From assembly GCF_001461695.1 (NCBI RefSeq), contig NZ_AUTC01000013.1, positions 1 through 44,009 of the forward strand: a stretch of DNA of 44,009 bases, given 5' to 3'. Shown piece after piece: positions 1 through 8,434 of this stretch; the first letter of the stretch is position 1, and every line of letters starts with the position of its first letter. The position numbers were made by a program, and so were the translations under genes. The notes under the pieces were generated by a model, which searched no databases, had not been told where the DNA came from, and saw only the letters and a program-made list of their open reading frames with translations. Source of the stretch: Sinorhizobium fredii USDA 205 (GTDB lineage: Bacteria > Pseudomonadota > Alphaproteobacteria > Rhizobiales > Rhizobiaceae).

Positions 1-227
1 TGCGCCGTAGTCGACGGTGAGCGGGCGGCACTCATCGAAGCGCCTCTCCGGCGTTGACATCTCGAAGAAGGAAGGCCGGGCTGCGCTTTGTTCGCGAGGT
101 CGTCATCACAGTCAATGGGCAAGCACTTCCGTGGGACGGATTGCGAGAGAGCCCAGCGCATCGTCTTCAGTTCGCGCTTCCACGCAAATGGTCGACCCAA
201 AGTGCCGCTATCCGCTTCATGACGTAA
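1..227 (+). pseudogene. possible 3' remnant of an unidentified gene at the window edge
   Basis: Two open stretches look protein-like but lie in different frames. Frame 1 reads from the window edge to a TGA at 55-57 and ends in IEAPLRR. Frame 3 reads from about 21 to a TAA at 225-227 and contains VVITVNGQALPWDGL. No single frame is open across both. This could be the end of one gene followed by a degraded second gene, or one gene with a frameshift. I do not recognise the product, and the call rests only on how coding-like the translation looks. The bases from 228 to about 465 show nothing I can identify. Confidence 0.2.
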
Positions 228-498
228 GCGGACGCCGCCTGCCAGTCGTTGGTGACGTCTCCGCTACTAATTTAGAAAATCAGAAACAAATCTGGCCTTT
301 GGCAGTGCAATTCGACATAATTTCGTCTGTTCTGCCGAAAGGTGGGGGCACTTGCCTGCCACTGCGCGAGCGTCTTGGCGCAGTTCTGTAAGTGCATCTT
401 ATCGCTACAGGAGCCGAAATGAGACTGTCGCGGGCCTTTCAGCAGCGCGCGTTCAATCCCCGCCAATGGTGTGTGAACCTGAAAAGAGGACCTTGGCG

Positions 499-2259
499 GT
501 GAAGCGCTGGGCGCCCTCGATTTCTACGGTGAAGGCCGAACATGGGTTGGCCACGGCGACCAATCGACAGACATGGATCAACACATTCCGGGCTCGCTCG
601 GACGGCGTGATCGCTATCGCTCGCATCGTTCTGGCGATTGGCAGTCTCTGGATTACCTGGCTTGATGCCGCCATCCGCCCCTCTCGCTCGGACCTCGTTT
701 TTTGGCTGCTCATCGCTTACCTGGTCTACGCCATCGCTGCAGCCCTTTTCGTCTGGAAAGCGCAGGTCCATCTGGTCCGCGGCACATTCGTTCGGCATAT
801 GATCGACGTCGCCACTTTGATTATCTTAGCTTTTCTTACAGGTCGCGTGTCTGGCCCAGTCTTCATGCTCATGCCGTTTGTCCAGCTGACAGCGACGCTG
901 CACTGGCTCTGGCGCGGCGCCCTATGGACCGGTTCCATTGGGGTTGCGGTCCTGGCATACTTAGCGCTTTCGAATACCGGCTGGCCGTTTAATTCGGACG
1001 TGGACGCGGCGGTCGCACTGTCGTTCATTCTCTCCTTGCTGACGGCGACGATTCTTCTCACATGGCTGGGGACGCATCAGGAGGCGGTGCGCTCCCATTT
1101 GTTGCGATTGGTCGAGCGGACGCCTTCAGCGCCCGATGGGCGCGATTGGCCGGCCGAAGCGGCGTTGGATTATGCGGCACAGATGATGCGCGTGTGCCGA
1201 GCGCTGCTGATCTGGAGTGACGGTGACGAGCCTTGGACCAACCTCGCCATATGGAAGAACGGCACAGGCGAGCTTCGGCATTTGTCGCCGACAGCGTACC
1301 TACCGTGGACACCGAAAGTGCTGCAGCATGCCAGTCTTCTGATCATCGATGCAAAGCGTTCTCGAGCCCTCATTCATCGCGGCGAGGGACGCTTCGATCG
1401 ATGGCGTGGAGACGAGTTGCCAATCTCTCCGGCGCTCGTCGCCGAGTTCTCCATCGCGTCGGCGATCTCCGTGCAGTTCCACGCCAACGATGTCGAGGCG
1501 CGCCTGTTCCTCCTCGATCCACCGGCCCCGACACTGGATGACGTCGCCTTGGCTGAGATTGTCGCCGATCGGTTGAAGACACTTTTCGAGCAAGCGATCC
1601 TGCTGCGCCGTCTCAGCGATGCAGCCGCCCTTGAAATGCGCATCAAGATTGGGCGGGATATACACGATGGCGTGCTGCAAGCGCTGGCAGGAACGGCCCT
1701 GCAACTGCAAGCCCTGCGCTCGTCAAAGGCCGAGCCTGACGAGATCGACAGGCGTCTGATGGCCATACAAGCCATGCTTTTCGAAGAACAAAGAGATCTC
1801 CGCACGCTAATTCGCGCGCTTGAACCGGGATCCGACCATCGCCACGCCTGCGACTCTCAACTGGCGCTGCGATTGGAAGCCCTGGCCGATCGTTTGCGGC
1901 AGCAATGGTCGATCGACTTTCGCTTCGTTCTGGATCCCGAGGATCTTTGGTTGCCGGCGGCAATCATCGACGAGCTGGCGCGGATGATCGCGGAGGCGAC
2001 CGCCAATGCCGCACGCCATGGGCACGCGCGAACGATCGAGGCCCGGCTCCGGCTCGAGGGCGCTATGGTGATCCTGACCGTGGACGACGACGGAACAGGC
2101 TTTGGCTTTGACCGGCGGCTTGAGCATTCCGAACTGGAGAGCAGCAAGGTTGGTCCGCGAAGTCTGCGTGAACGCGCGGCTACGTGGGGCGGCGAGCTCT
2201 CGATCGATAGGGTGGAGCAATGGACGCGGATAACCATAAGGATCCCGGCTCATCCATGA
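499..2259 (+). CDS. membrane sensor histidine kinase (HisKA_3/NarX-DegS class)
   Basis: Probable sensor kinase of a two-component pair. The N-terminal ~190 residues contain several hydrophobic segments (for example IVLAIGSLWITWLDA and LVFWLLIAYLVYAIAAALFV), consistent with a multi-pass membrane sensor. A middle region with no clear motif could be GAF-like. The HisKA_3 dimerisation helix carries GRDIHDGVLQALAG with the phospho-acceptor His near residue 389. A HATPase_c domain follows, with an N-box (EATANAARHG) and G-box (DDDGTGFGF). The start is uncertain. The frame is open back to 352, an ATG lies at 466, and the GTG at 499 was preferred because AGAGGA precedes it at normal spacing. The stop overlaps the next gene's ATG (ATGA, 2256-2259), so the two are translationally coupled. 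The signal sensed is unknown. Confidence 0.85.
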   Translation: MKRWAPSISTVKAEHGLATATNRQTWINTFRARSDGVIAIARIVLAIGSLWITWLDAAIRPSRSDLVFWLLIAYLVYAIAAALFVWKAQVHLVRGTFVRHMIDVATLIILAFLTGRVSGPVFMLMPFVQLTATLHWLWRGALWTGSIGVAVLAYLALSNTGWPFNSDVDAAVALSFILSLLTATILLTWLGTHQEAVRSHLLRLVERTPSAPDGRDWPAEAALDYAAQMMRVCRALLIWSDGDEPWTNLAIWKNGTGELRHLSPTAYLPWTPKVLQHASLLIIDAKRSRALIHRGEGRFDRWRGDELPISPALVAEFSIASAISVQFHANDVEARLFLLDPPAPTLDDVALAEIVADRLKTLFEQAILLRRLSDAAALEMRIKIGRDIHDGVLQALAGTALQLQALRSSKAEPDEIDRRLMAIQAMLFEEQRDLRTLIRALEPGSDHRHACDSQLALRLEALADRLRQQWSIDFRFVLDPEDLWLPAAIIDELARMIAEATANAARHGHARTIEARLRLEGAMVILTVDDDGTGFGFDRRLEHSELESSKVGPRSLRERAATWGGELSIDRVEQWTRITIRIPAHP

Positions 2260-2900
2260 GCCCGCGCATCGTTGTCGTGGATGATCACCTGATAGTCCTG
2301 GATGCGCTATGCCTTTTGATCGCCGCCGAGTCCGATTGGCAGGTGGTTGCCAAATGCAGGACTGCCGCGGAGGCGATCGAGGTTGTCTCGACGGAGCCGG
2401 TCGATCTCGTCATCCTCGATCTGCGCATGCCGGAAATGACCGGACTGGATCTCGTTCGTCGCCTTCACAGCGATCGGCCGGAGCTCGTTTGCGTCATTCT
2501 CACCGCTGATATCGGCGATGAAGAACTGGCCGAGGCGATGCGCAATGGTGTGCGCGGCATTGTTCTCAAGGAACAGGCGCCGAGCGTCCTTATCGAATGC
2601 ATTCGTGCGGTATTGGCAGGTGGTAGCTATGTCGTGGATCAAAGTTTGAGCGCCGCGATTGATCGGATTGGGGAACACGACGTCGAGCGTCAATCGGTCA
2701 TGCAGAAATTGACACCGCGTGAACTCGAAATTTCCCGCCTTGCGGCGGAAGGTTTACGCAGCCGGGAAATAGCCGCGCGGCTCGGAATAACCCCCGGCAC
2801 CGTCAAGCTTCACCTCCATAGCGTCTACAGCAAGCTCAAAATCACGACTCGCGTGGAGCTCGCAAATATTTCCCAGCGGCTGCAGCTTGGTTCGAACTGA
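2256..2900 (+). CDS. NarL/FixJ-family response regulator
   Basis: A 214-aa receiver plus LuxR-type DNA-binding regulator, partner of the kinase it overlaps by four bases. The receiver has the acidic pair D9/D10 (VVVDDH), the phospho-acceptor D55 (VILDLRMPEMTG), a conserved Thr (ILTADI) and Lys (VLKEQAP). The C-terminal helix-turn-helix reads LTPRELEISRLAAEGLRSRE followed by IAARLGITPGTVKLHL, typical of the GerE/LuxR family. I chose the ATG at 2256 rather than the in-frame ATG at 2220 because it starts the conserved receiver strand and forms the ATGA coupling. Targets are unknown. The divergent SGNH/sxt-like cassette is the nearest candidate, but nothing in the sequence proves it. Confidence 0.9.
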   Translation: MSPRIVVVDDHLIVLDALCLLIAAESDWQVVAKCRTAAEAIEVVSTEPVDLVILDLRMPEMTGLDLVRRLHSDRPELVCVILTADIGDEELAEAMRNGVRGIVLKEQAPSVLIECIRAVLAGGSYVVDQSLSAAIDRIGEHDVERQSVMQKLTPRELEISRLAAEGLRSREIAARLGITPGTVKLHLHSVYSKLKITTRVELANISQRLQLGSN

Positions 2901-2948
2901 TCATCACGGGCCGGCACCGGAAGCTGGCGCTGCGCCGCAGTTTGCCGA

Positions 2949-4280
2949 TCATTTGTTCTCTGCACTTATCGGAAAGCCGGTCTCCTTCGTCGCGATCGAG
3001 CGGAGGATTTCGTTCGCAGCGAATTTCGCCCCGGCACGACTGAAATGAGCGTCGGGCGCATACAGAAGAATAGGCTCGGCTTGAGCGCGTATGGCCTCAT
3101 GAAGATCAATAACGGGAATCCCCTCTGCCGCGGCAGCAATGAGAACCCTCCTCCTCAGCGGATCAAAGGGCTGATCCGATGAGAGCGGTCCGATGAAACG
3201 GTCCATCCTCGGTACGTAGACCAGTGTAAAAGTGCCCCCCCAGCTCTTGGTTAGTTCTTTCGCACGGTGCAGGATCTTTCTGAACTCCGGCTTACTGCCA
3301 GCAATCTTCGGATACACCAACCCCAGTCTCGAGAGGGTTTGCTGCAGGGCGACGAAATTGCGCAACAAGGATGTTCTCGTGAGCAGGTCGATACCCGTCA
3401 CCGGAGTATTTTTTCGCTCCGCCAAAATGCTCCGTGCCTCGCGCATGGTTGCTTGCGCGGTCGACTGCAAACCGTAGTTCGCATCCGGCGAAAGCGCCTC
3501 TCGAAGCCAGGGCACTGCGAGCTCCCGCTCCAGATTCTCCCAGTCGTTGCCTTCAACGAAGACCATCATCACGTGGCGGGGACGTAAAACTTCACCGAAA
3601 CGACCGAGCATTGCGAGTTCGACAAGGGGACCGTTTCCTCGAATGCCTATGCTCGCGGCGGCAGCGCCACCCGCCCGCACGCTCGATGCAAGGTCCTCGC
3701 CCGGAGGCAGGCAGAAGCCTTCGACGAACGAGTCCCCCAGGAGCATCAAGTCCAGCCGGCGGTTATACACATCGTCGGGATTATTGAAGCCGTACCGATC
3801 CGCCGTGTAACTGACGACGCCGCCCTTGGACGTGCACAACACCACTTGCGTCGACGGAAAACCCGACAGCAGCGCCTCGGGGAGCTCGTCGGTGCCGGAA
3901 AGCCGGTTCAGGCTCCGAAGTGTGAAGCCGGGAACCATATTCTTGTTGCGCCTGAGCGTGTCGGCCTGCGCCTCGCTGAGTTGGCCGAGCATTTCGAACC
4001 GGACTGATACGACCGAGACCGTATGCATCGCCTCAAAGAGGAAGAGGGCGAACAACACGCTCGAGGCAGAGATGCCGACAAGTGCGGAAAAGCGCGGCTT
4101 CGCAAGCAAGCCGATGGCAATGAGGGCTGCACCAAGCAGGCCTGGGATCAGCACGTAGCGGATGAAGTGCGGGGTTTCAGCTGCGAATAGTTGGTAATGC
4201 AGCAGAGCATAGATGGGACTTAACAAAAGGTACAGGCCAGGGACTGCGCATACCAGAAGCCCAAGATGCCGCTTTGTCAT
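2949..4280 (-). CDS. membrane-anchored SGNH/GDSL-type hydrolase
   Basis: A 443-aa protein with N-terminal transmembrane segments (LLVCAVPGLYLLLSPIYALL, then two more in the next ~90 residues), followed by a probably periplasmic SGNH hydrolase domain. Block I is MLLGDSFVEGF with the nucleophile Ser near residue 184. The Gly and Asn blocks are visible as SIGIRGNG and VEGNDWENL. Block V is APDAHFSRAG with Asp409 and His412, so the catalytic set looks intact. Such domains remove or transfer acyl groups on glycans or lipids. The substrate here is unknown. The start at 4280 has a strong AGGAGG upstream; the frame is open to 4544 but that extension is not hydrophobic or domain-like. It is divergent from the sxtJ/K/I-like genes, and I infer that it modifies the same molecule as the carbamoyltransferase. 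Confidence 0.8.
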   Translation of the reverse strand: MTKRHLGLLVCAVPGLYLLLSPIYALLHYQLFAAETPHFIRYVLIPGLLGAALIAIGLLAKPRFSALVGISASSVLFALFLFEAMHTVSVVSVRFEMLGQLSEAQADTLRRNKNMVPGFTLRSLNRLSGTDELPEALLSGFPSTQVVLCTSKGGVVSYTADRYGFNNPDDVYNRRLDLMLLGDSFVEGFCLPPGEDLASSVRAGGAAAASIGIRGNGPLVELAMLGRFGEVLRPRHVMMVFVEGNDWENLERELAVPWLREALSPDANYGLQSTAQATMREARSILAERKNTPVTGIDLLTRTSLLRNFVALQQTLSRLGLVYPKIAGSKPEFRKILHRAKELTKSWGGTFTLVYVPRMDRFIGPLSSDQPFDPLRRRVLIAAAAEGIPVIDLHEAIRAQAEPILLYAPDAHFSRAGAKFAANEILRSIATKETGFPISAENK

Positions 4281-4711
4281 GACCTCTTGTCCTCCTCGCA
4301 AACCGTTCAGCAGACCTGGGCTTGCCGACCGCTCGTTCAAGCGGCCGAATCCGACTTGTCTGTTTCGACGGCTTTGGCTGATAAGAGTCTTTTCTCTTGC
4401 ACTTGAATTCACACAAATGGATTGAGAATAGAGCCCATCGGGAGCATTTTTGTACCGCGGAATATAAGGAGTTTTACCGATCGAGTCTCCCCAAAAACGC
4501 CCGGTCTGCTTGATGGCCTGATTGCACCGCCATTTTCGTTTCAACCGGAAGCATGCGTCGCCGGCCGTCTATATCCAATGGCATATTGACCGGATCGGTT
4601 GCGGATTGTTCTATACCATCCGTCCGAAACCATGCCTTTCAAGCAAGACGCGACGGCATTTCGCGTATATCGTATTTTAAGGATGAGCACTGGCCGCTGA
4701 GGAAGTGCACA
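4281..4711. other. divergent intergenic region between SGNH hydrolase and sxtJ-like gene
   Basis: A 431-bp region with no convincing gene. It must hold the promoters for both directions of the cassette. It is noticeably more AT-rich than the flanking genes around 4380-4460 and 4570-4690. One candidate plus-strand promoter is listed separately. Confidence 0.6.
4586..4615 (+). promoter_or_regulatory. candidate sigma70-like promoter for the sxtJ-like operon
   Basis: TTGACC at 4586-4591 is followed after 18 bp by TCTATA at 4610-4615, about 95 bp before the ATG at 4712. The -35 match is good and the -10 match is weak. This is pattern matching only. Confidence 0.25.
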
Positions 4712-5143
4712 ATGAACCAGTCGCACGAATCTTTTTCCGAGCACGCCTTGGAGGGGCCGTCGAACCGCAGTTTCGGCTACACGGTCGGCGGCATCCTCCT
4801 CGCTTTCGTCCTCTTGAGGTGGTTGATCAGCGGCGAGCTGACTGCGATCACGATAGGGCTTGCGATCATTGGCGGTGTCCTCGTCCTGTTGGCGTTCGCC
4901 TTGCCCGACTGGCTCGCTTTGCCAAACCGGCTCTGGACCAAGCTCGGTCTGTTGCTGTTCATGATCGTCAATCCCCTGGTGATGCTGCTGATTTATGCGA
5001 CAGCCTTCATTCCGATCGGACTTGTCTTGAGGCTCCGCGGCTACGATCCGCTCGCCGCATCATTCGACAAGAGCGTCGATACTTACTGGAATAAGCGGTC
5101 ACCGCATGAACCGGACCCGGCGACGATGCGCAATCAGTTCTGA
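4712..5143 (+). CDS. SxtJ-like small membrane protein
   Basis: A 143-aa protein with three strongly hydrophobic segments (YTVGGILLAFVLLRWLI, ITIGLAIIGGVLVLLAFALP and LGLLLFMIVNPLVMLLIYA) and a charged tail ending near YWNKRSP. The segment order, and its place directly before a DUF5989 gene and a carbamoyltransferase gene, match the SxtJ family. That family is named after the saxitoxin cluster order sxtI-sxtJ-sxtK but is widespread in bacteria that make no toxin. It has no known biochemical activity. The start at 4712 is chosen because GAGGAAG precedes it. A 16-bp tandem repeat begins over its stop codon. The function is presumably structural or transport-related at the inner membrane, serving carbamoylation of an envelope product; that is inference. 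Confidence 0.75.
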   Translation: MNQSHESFSEHALEGPSNRSFGYTVGGILLAFVLLRWLISGELTAITIGLAIIGGVLVLLAFALPDWLALPNRLWTKLGLLLFMIVNPLVMLLIYATAFIPIGLVLRLRGYDPLAASFDKSVDTYWNKRSPHEPDPATMRNQF

Positions 5144-5176
5144 ACGCAGGCAGTTCTGAACGCAGGCAGTTCTGAA
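5135..5176 (+). repeat. 16-bp tandem repeat (2.6 copies) over the sxtJ-like stop codon
   Basis: The unit CAGTTCTGAACGCAGG occurs at 5135-5150 and 5151-5166, with a partial copy CAGTTCTGAA at 5167-5176. Each copy contains the TGA; the first TGA is the stop of the sxtJ-like gene. The copies are identical, suggesting a recent slippage duplication between the stop and the ribosome binding site of the next gene. Confidence 0.9.
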
Positions 5177-5214
5177 GCGACAAACCACGGGTTTATGAGT
5201 GGAGGAAATGCGCC

Positions 5215-5364
5215 ATGGAACTCGTACGCGAACTCTGGGCCTACATGGGCGTCCGCAAGAAGTTCTGGCTCCTGCCGATCTTCATCATTCTCGGCGTTTT
5301 TGGTGCATTGGTGGTCTTGACCCAGGGCACCGCGGTGGCGCCGTTCATCTACACCCTGTTTTGA
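5215..5364 (+). CDS. DUF5989 / SxtK-like 49-aa membrane peptide
   Basis: A short gene encoding 49 residues, starting MELVRELWAYMGVRKKFWLL and ending in FIYTLF. It has a basic, aromatic N-terminus (WAYMGVRKKFW) followed by one transmembrane helix (PIFIILGVFGALVVL). This is the typical shape of the DUF5989 family, whose members usually sit between an SxtJ-type membrane protein and a carbamoyltransferase, as here. GGAGGAAA lies 8-9 bases before the ATG. The TGA at 5362-5364 is 12 bp from the carbamoyltransferase start, so the two are surely co-transcribed. Biochemical function is unknown for the family. It might anchor or assist the carbamoyltransferase at the membrane. Confidence 0.85.
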   Translation: MELVRELWAYMGVRKKFWLLPIFIILGVFGALVVLTQGTAVAPFIYTLF

Positions 5365-5376
5365 GCCGAACCCGCC

Positions 5377-7209
5377 ATGCGCATTCTCGGTATTTCGGCG
5401 TTTTATCACGACAGCGCGGCTGCGATGGTCGAAGACGGGCGCATCGTCGCCGCCGCGCAGGAAGAGCGGTTCACGCGCAAGAAACACGATGCAAGCTTCC
5501 CCGCCAATGCGGTGGGCTATTGCCTCGCTGCGGCCGAATGCGACATGGCGGACGTCGATCATGTCGTCTTCTACGACAAGCCGTTTCTGAAGTTCGAGCG
5601 GTTGCTGGAGACCTATCTTGCGACAAGCCCGCGTGGCTTCCGCTCCTTCAGGATGGCGATGCCGCTGTGGATCAAGGAAAAACTGTTTCAAAAGAAACTG
5701 TTGCGCAGGCATTTGGGGAAGCTTGCCGGATCGAAGGAATGGTCCGGTTCGCTTCTGTTCACCGAGCATCATCTGGCGCATGCGGCAAGCGCGTTCTTTC
5801 CATCGCCTTTCCCGAGCGCCGCGGTGTTGACGATGGACGGGGTGGGGGAATGGTGCACGACGTCGGTCGGCCATGGCCGCGACAACGACCTCGAGATCCT
5901 TAAGGAGATTCGCTTCCCGCATTCCCTAGGGCTGCTTTACTCGGCGTTCACCTACTACACCGGATTCAAGGTCAATTCCGGAGAGTATAAAGTGATGGGC
6001 TTGGCGCCCTATGGTCGCCCGCAGTTCGCGCAGAAAATCCTGGATAATCTGATCGACCTGAAGGAGGATGGCTCGTTCCGTCTCGACCAGCGCTATTTCG
6101 ACTACTGCGCCGGTCTCACCATGACGTCCCCGGCCTTTCACCACCTGTTCGGCGCCGAGCCGCGAAAGCCGGAATCGCCCCTGACCAGGCGGGAGATGGA
6201 CCTCGCCGCTTCGATACAGGCGGTCACCGAAGAAGTCGTCTTGAAGCTTGCCCGTTTTGCCCGTCAGGAAACCGGCGAACGCCATCTGTGTCTTGCCGGC
6301 GGCGTCGCCTTGAACTGCGTCGCGAACGGCAAGCTCGTCAGGAAGCGGATTTTCGACGAGATATGGATCCAGCCGGCAGCCGGCGATGCCGGTGGCGCGG
6401 TCGGAGCCGCCCTGGCAGCTTGGCACGGCTATCTCGGACACACCCGCATTCTCGACGGGCAAGACCGCATGGCCGGCGCCTTTCTCGGTCCAGCATTTGA
6501 ACAACGCGAGATCGAGAAGCGGCTGACGGCCAGCGGCGCCGTTTATACCGTCCTGGACGACGACGCGGTGATCGCGCGCACCGTCGACGCGCTGGTCGAC
6601 GACAAGGCGGTCGGATGGATGCAGGGGCGCATGGAGTTCGGACCGCGGGCCCTGGGCGGAAGATCGATCCTGGGTGATCCGCGCTCGCCAACGATGCAGA
6701 AGACCCTCAATCTCAAGGTCAAATACCGAGAAAGCTTCCGTCCCTTTGCTCCTTCAGTCCGACGTGAGGACGTGGCTGAGTGGTTCGATATCGACACCGA
6801 CAGTCCTTACATGCTGCTCGTGGCCGATGTGCTCGACCGGCGGAAAGTGCCCCTCGGTCCTGACGAGGCGGCATTGTTCGGCATAGACCGCCTGAACGTT
6901 CCGCGATCGGAGATCCCAGCCGTGACCCATGTCGATTATTCGGCCCGGGTGCAGACGGTGCATCAAGACACCAATCCACGCTATTGGGCGCTGCTGAGCG
7001 CGTTCAAGGAGCGAACCGGCTGTCCCGTACTGGTCAATACCAGCTTCAACGTCCGCGGCGAGCCGATCATCTGCACTCCGGAGGATGCGTTCCACTGTTT
7101 CATGGGCACCGAGATCGAATGCCTGGCCGTCGGCAACTGCTTTCTGAGGAAAGAAGATCAGCCGTCACACCTGCGGCAGGACTACAAAGCGCAGTTCGAG
7201 CTCGACTAA
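5377..7209 (+). CDS. NodU/CmcH/SxtI-family O-carbamoyltransferase
   Basis: A 610-aa enzyme expected to transfer a carbamoyl group from carbamoyl phosphate, via carbamoyl-adenylate, to a hydroxyl group of an unknown acceptor. The N-terminal Kae1/ASKHA-like domain starts MRILGISAFYHDSAAAMVED and contains EERFTRKKHD, the metal-site region EHHLAHAASAFFPSPF and TMDGVGEW. The C-terminal domain carries GRMEFGPRALGGRSIL and FNVRGEPII, all hallmarks of the family. The length matches family members of about 560-620 aa. The gene directly follows the DUF5989 gene. It should not be called nodU: no nod genes are nearby, and the SxtJ/SxtK-like neighbours point to a different, housekeeping-type or envelope-glycan branch. 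The acceptor cannot be told from sequence. Confidence 0.9.
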   Translation: MRILGISAFYHDSAAAMVEDGRIVAAAQEERFTRKKHDASFPANAVGYCLAAAECDMADVDHVVFYDKPFLKFERLLETYLATSPRGFRSFRMAMPLWIKEKLFQKKLLRRHLGKLAGSKEWSGSLLFTEHHLAHAASAFFPSPFPSAAVLTMDGVGEWCTTSVGHGRDNDLEILKEIRFPHSLGLLYSAFTYYTGFKVNSGEYKVMGLAPYGRPQFAQKILDNLIDLKEDGSFRLDQRYFDYCAGLTMTSPAFHHLFGAEPRKPESPLTRREMDLAASIQAVTEEVVLKLARFARQETGERHLCLAGGVALNCVANGKLVRKRIFDEIWIQPAAGDAGGAVGAALAAWHGYLGHTRILDGQDRMAGAFLGPAFEQREIEKRLTASGAVYTVLDDDAVIARTVDALVDDKAVGWMQGRMEFGPRALGGRSILGDPRSPTMQKTLNLKVKYRESFRPFAPSVRREDVAEWFDIDTDSPYMLLVADVLDRRKVPLGPDEAALFGIDRLNVPRSEIPAVTHVDYSARVQTVHQDTNPRYWALLSAFKERTGCPVLVNTSFNVRGEPIICTPEDAFHCFMGTEIECLAVGNCFLRKEDQPSHLRQDYKAQFELD

Positions 7210-7583
7210 GCGCGTCCCTGCGGTGCCATGCCGAGCGCGGTCGCGTTCTTCTGGGAATAGACCCTTACCGACAGTCGGCTGCCGGCGATCCGTCGGCTGC
7301 CCTTGCGGCGGCGGGCGACCTGCTAGGTGAAACGGTGTCCAACGTCACCGACATCGAACTGATCCTGCTGGCGTGGCGATGAAGCGATAGGCGTAACCTA
7401 GCTGCCGGATACCCCGAGCCGACAAAGCTGGTCCTGAGAAATGGAGCAACACAAGCATGACTGGATACCGTGGTGCTCAAATTCAATAGCGCACCGGGCA
7501 AGGTCGATGACTACGCCGTCCTCCGGCTCCGGTCCGTAGCATGGTGATCGGATGTGGCGAGGCTGTTTCGAGACTAGCCGACT
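7210..7583. other. intergenic, convergent genes; no gene seen
   Basis: A 374-bp gap between the convergent carbamoyltransferase and GntR genes. No conserved reading frame was recognised and no strong hairpin with a T-run was seen. A short open stretch ending at 7382 (ELILLAWR) could be a gene scrap, but this is not supported. Confidence 0.5.
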
Positions 7584-8294
7584 TCAGCGCAGGACATCGG
7601 CGAGGTTTTCCGGCCTGCGCTCCGCGCGTTCGAGGTCGAGTCCGGAAAGGAGGTCGAAAAGATGTTCCCTCATCAGCTGCGCTGCCCTGTCGGCGTCACC
7701 GGCCTCAATGGCGTCGACCAGTGCGTGATGCGCATGGCTTTCGCACGTCGTATCGCGGCGTTTCCAATAGAGTGCGATGATCAGTGAGGAGTGGGAAACC
7801 AGATCACGGACAAAGTCCGTGAGGACGGATTGATCGGCAATCTCGGCGATGCCGACATGAAACATGGCGGAGAGCATGATCGCATCGCTGTCGCGCCCGG
7901 CATGCAATGCCTCGTGCTCCCTCTCGAGGTGGTTGCGTAGCAGCCTCACATCCTCTGGCTTGGCAATCTTGGCGGCGAGCGCCGCCACCCTCGGCTCGAT
8001 CAACGCGCGGGCTTCGAAGACGTCGCGGGCTTCCTTTGTCGAGGGCTGCGCAACGAAGGCGCCGCGATTGGGTTCCAGTCGAACCAGCCAGTCATGGGAT
8101 AGCGCCTGCAGGGCGGCGCGAATAACCGTGCGACTCACCGAATAGATCGAGGCCAGTTCGTCTTCGGGCAGTTTGGTGCCTGGAGCGAGGCGATGGCTGA
8201 CAATGGCGTCCCGCAGGCCGTGATAGATCGGCGACCAGCGCGCCGCCGGCTTCTTGGGATCGTTTTCCGGCCTGAGGGTCTTCAACATGTTCAT
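7584..8294 (-). CDS. GntR-family transcriptional regulator (FCD/FadR subfamily)
   Basis: A 236-aa regulator. The winged helix-turn-helix spans about residues 20-85: a GLRDAIVSHRLAPGTKLPED helix, the recognition helix YSVSRTVIRAALQAL and the wing NRGAFVAQPS. The C-terminal all-helical FCD ligand domain contains ARALIEPRVAALAA and the metal/ligand-site pattern FHVGIAEIA with HHALVDAIEAGD. Members usually act as ligand-relieved repressors of a neighbouring catabolic or transport operon. Here it is the last gene of a seven-gene minus-strand run (ABC importer, racemase, regulator). A perfect TTTTGTATACAAAA palindrome upstream of the first gene of that run is its likely operator. The ATG at 8294 is favoured over the GTG one codon earlier. 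Confidence 0.88.
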   Translation of the reverse strand: MNMLKTLRPENDPKKPAARWSPIYHGLRDAIVSHRLAPGTKLPEDELASIYSVSRTVIRAALQALSHDWLVRLEPNRGAFVAQPSTKEARDVFEARALIEPRVAALAAKIAKPEDVRLLRNHLEREHEALHAGRDSDAIMLSAMFHVGIAEIADQSVLTDFVRDLVSHSSLIIALYWKRRDTTCESHAHHALVDAIEAGDADRAAQLMREHLFDLLSGLDLERAERRPENLADVLR

Positions 8295-8434
8295 CACTTC
8301 TGGCGATCTTGTGCCCTACTATGCCTGGTGGCCCTGATCTCACGCGGCACGCCATGCGGTCAATCGCAGCTCGCACCATTGCCAGACAATCCCAAAGCGA
8401 GACCAGAATGGGAAGCGAAATCGCCCAGCCCTGC

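Noticed and set aside
272..466. Small minus-strand frame possibly from an insertion-sequence end
   Set aside because: No terminal inverted repeats or transposase motif could be seen.
5135..5176. CRISPR-like repeat
   Set aside because: Copies are directly tandem with no spacers.
5377..7209. Naming the carbamoyltransferase nodU
   Set aside because: The family match is real, but there are no nod genes or nod-box-like context, and the SxtJ/DUF5989 neighbours indicate a different branch.
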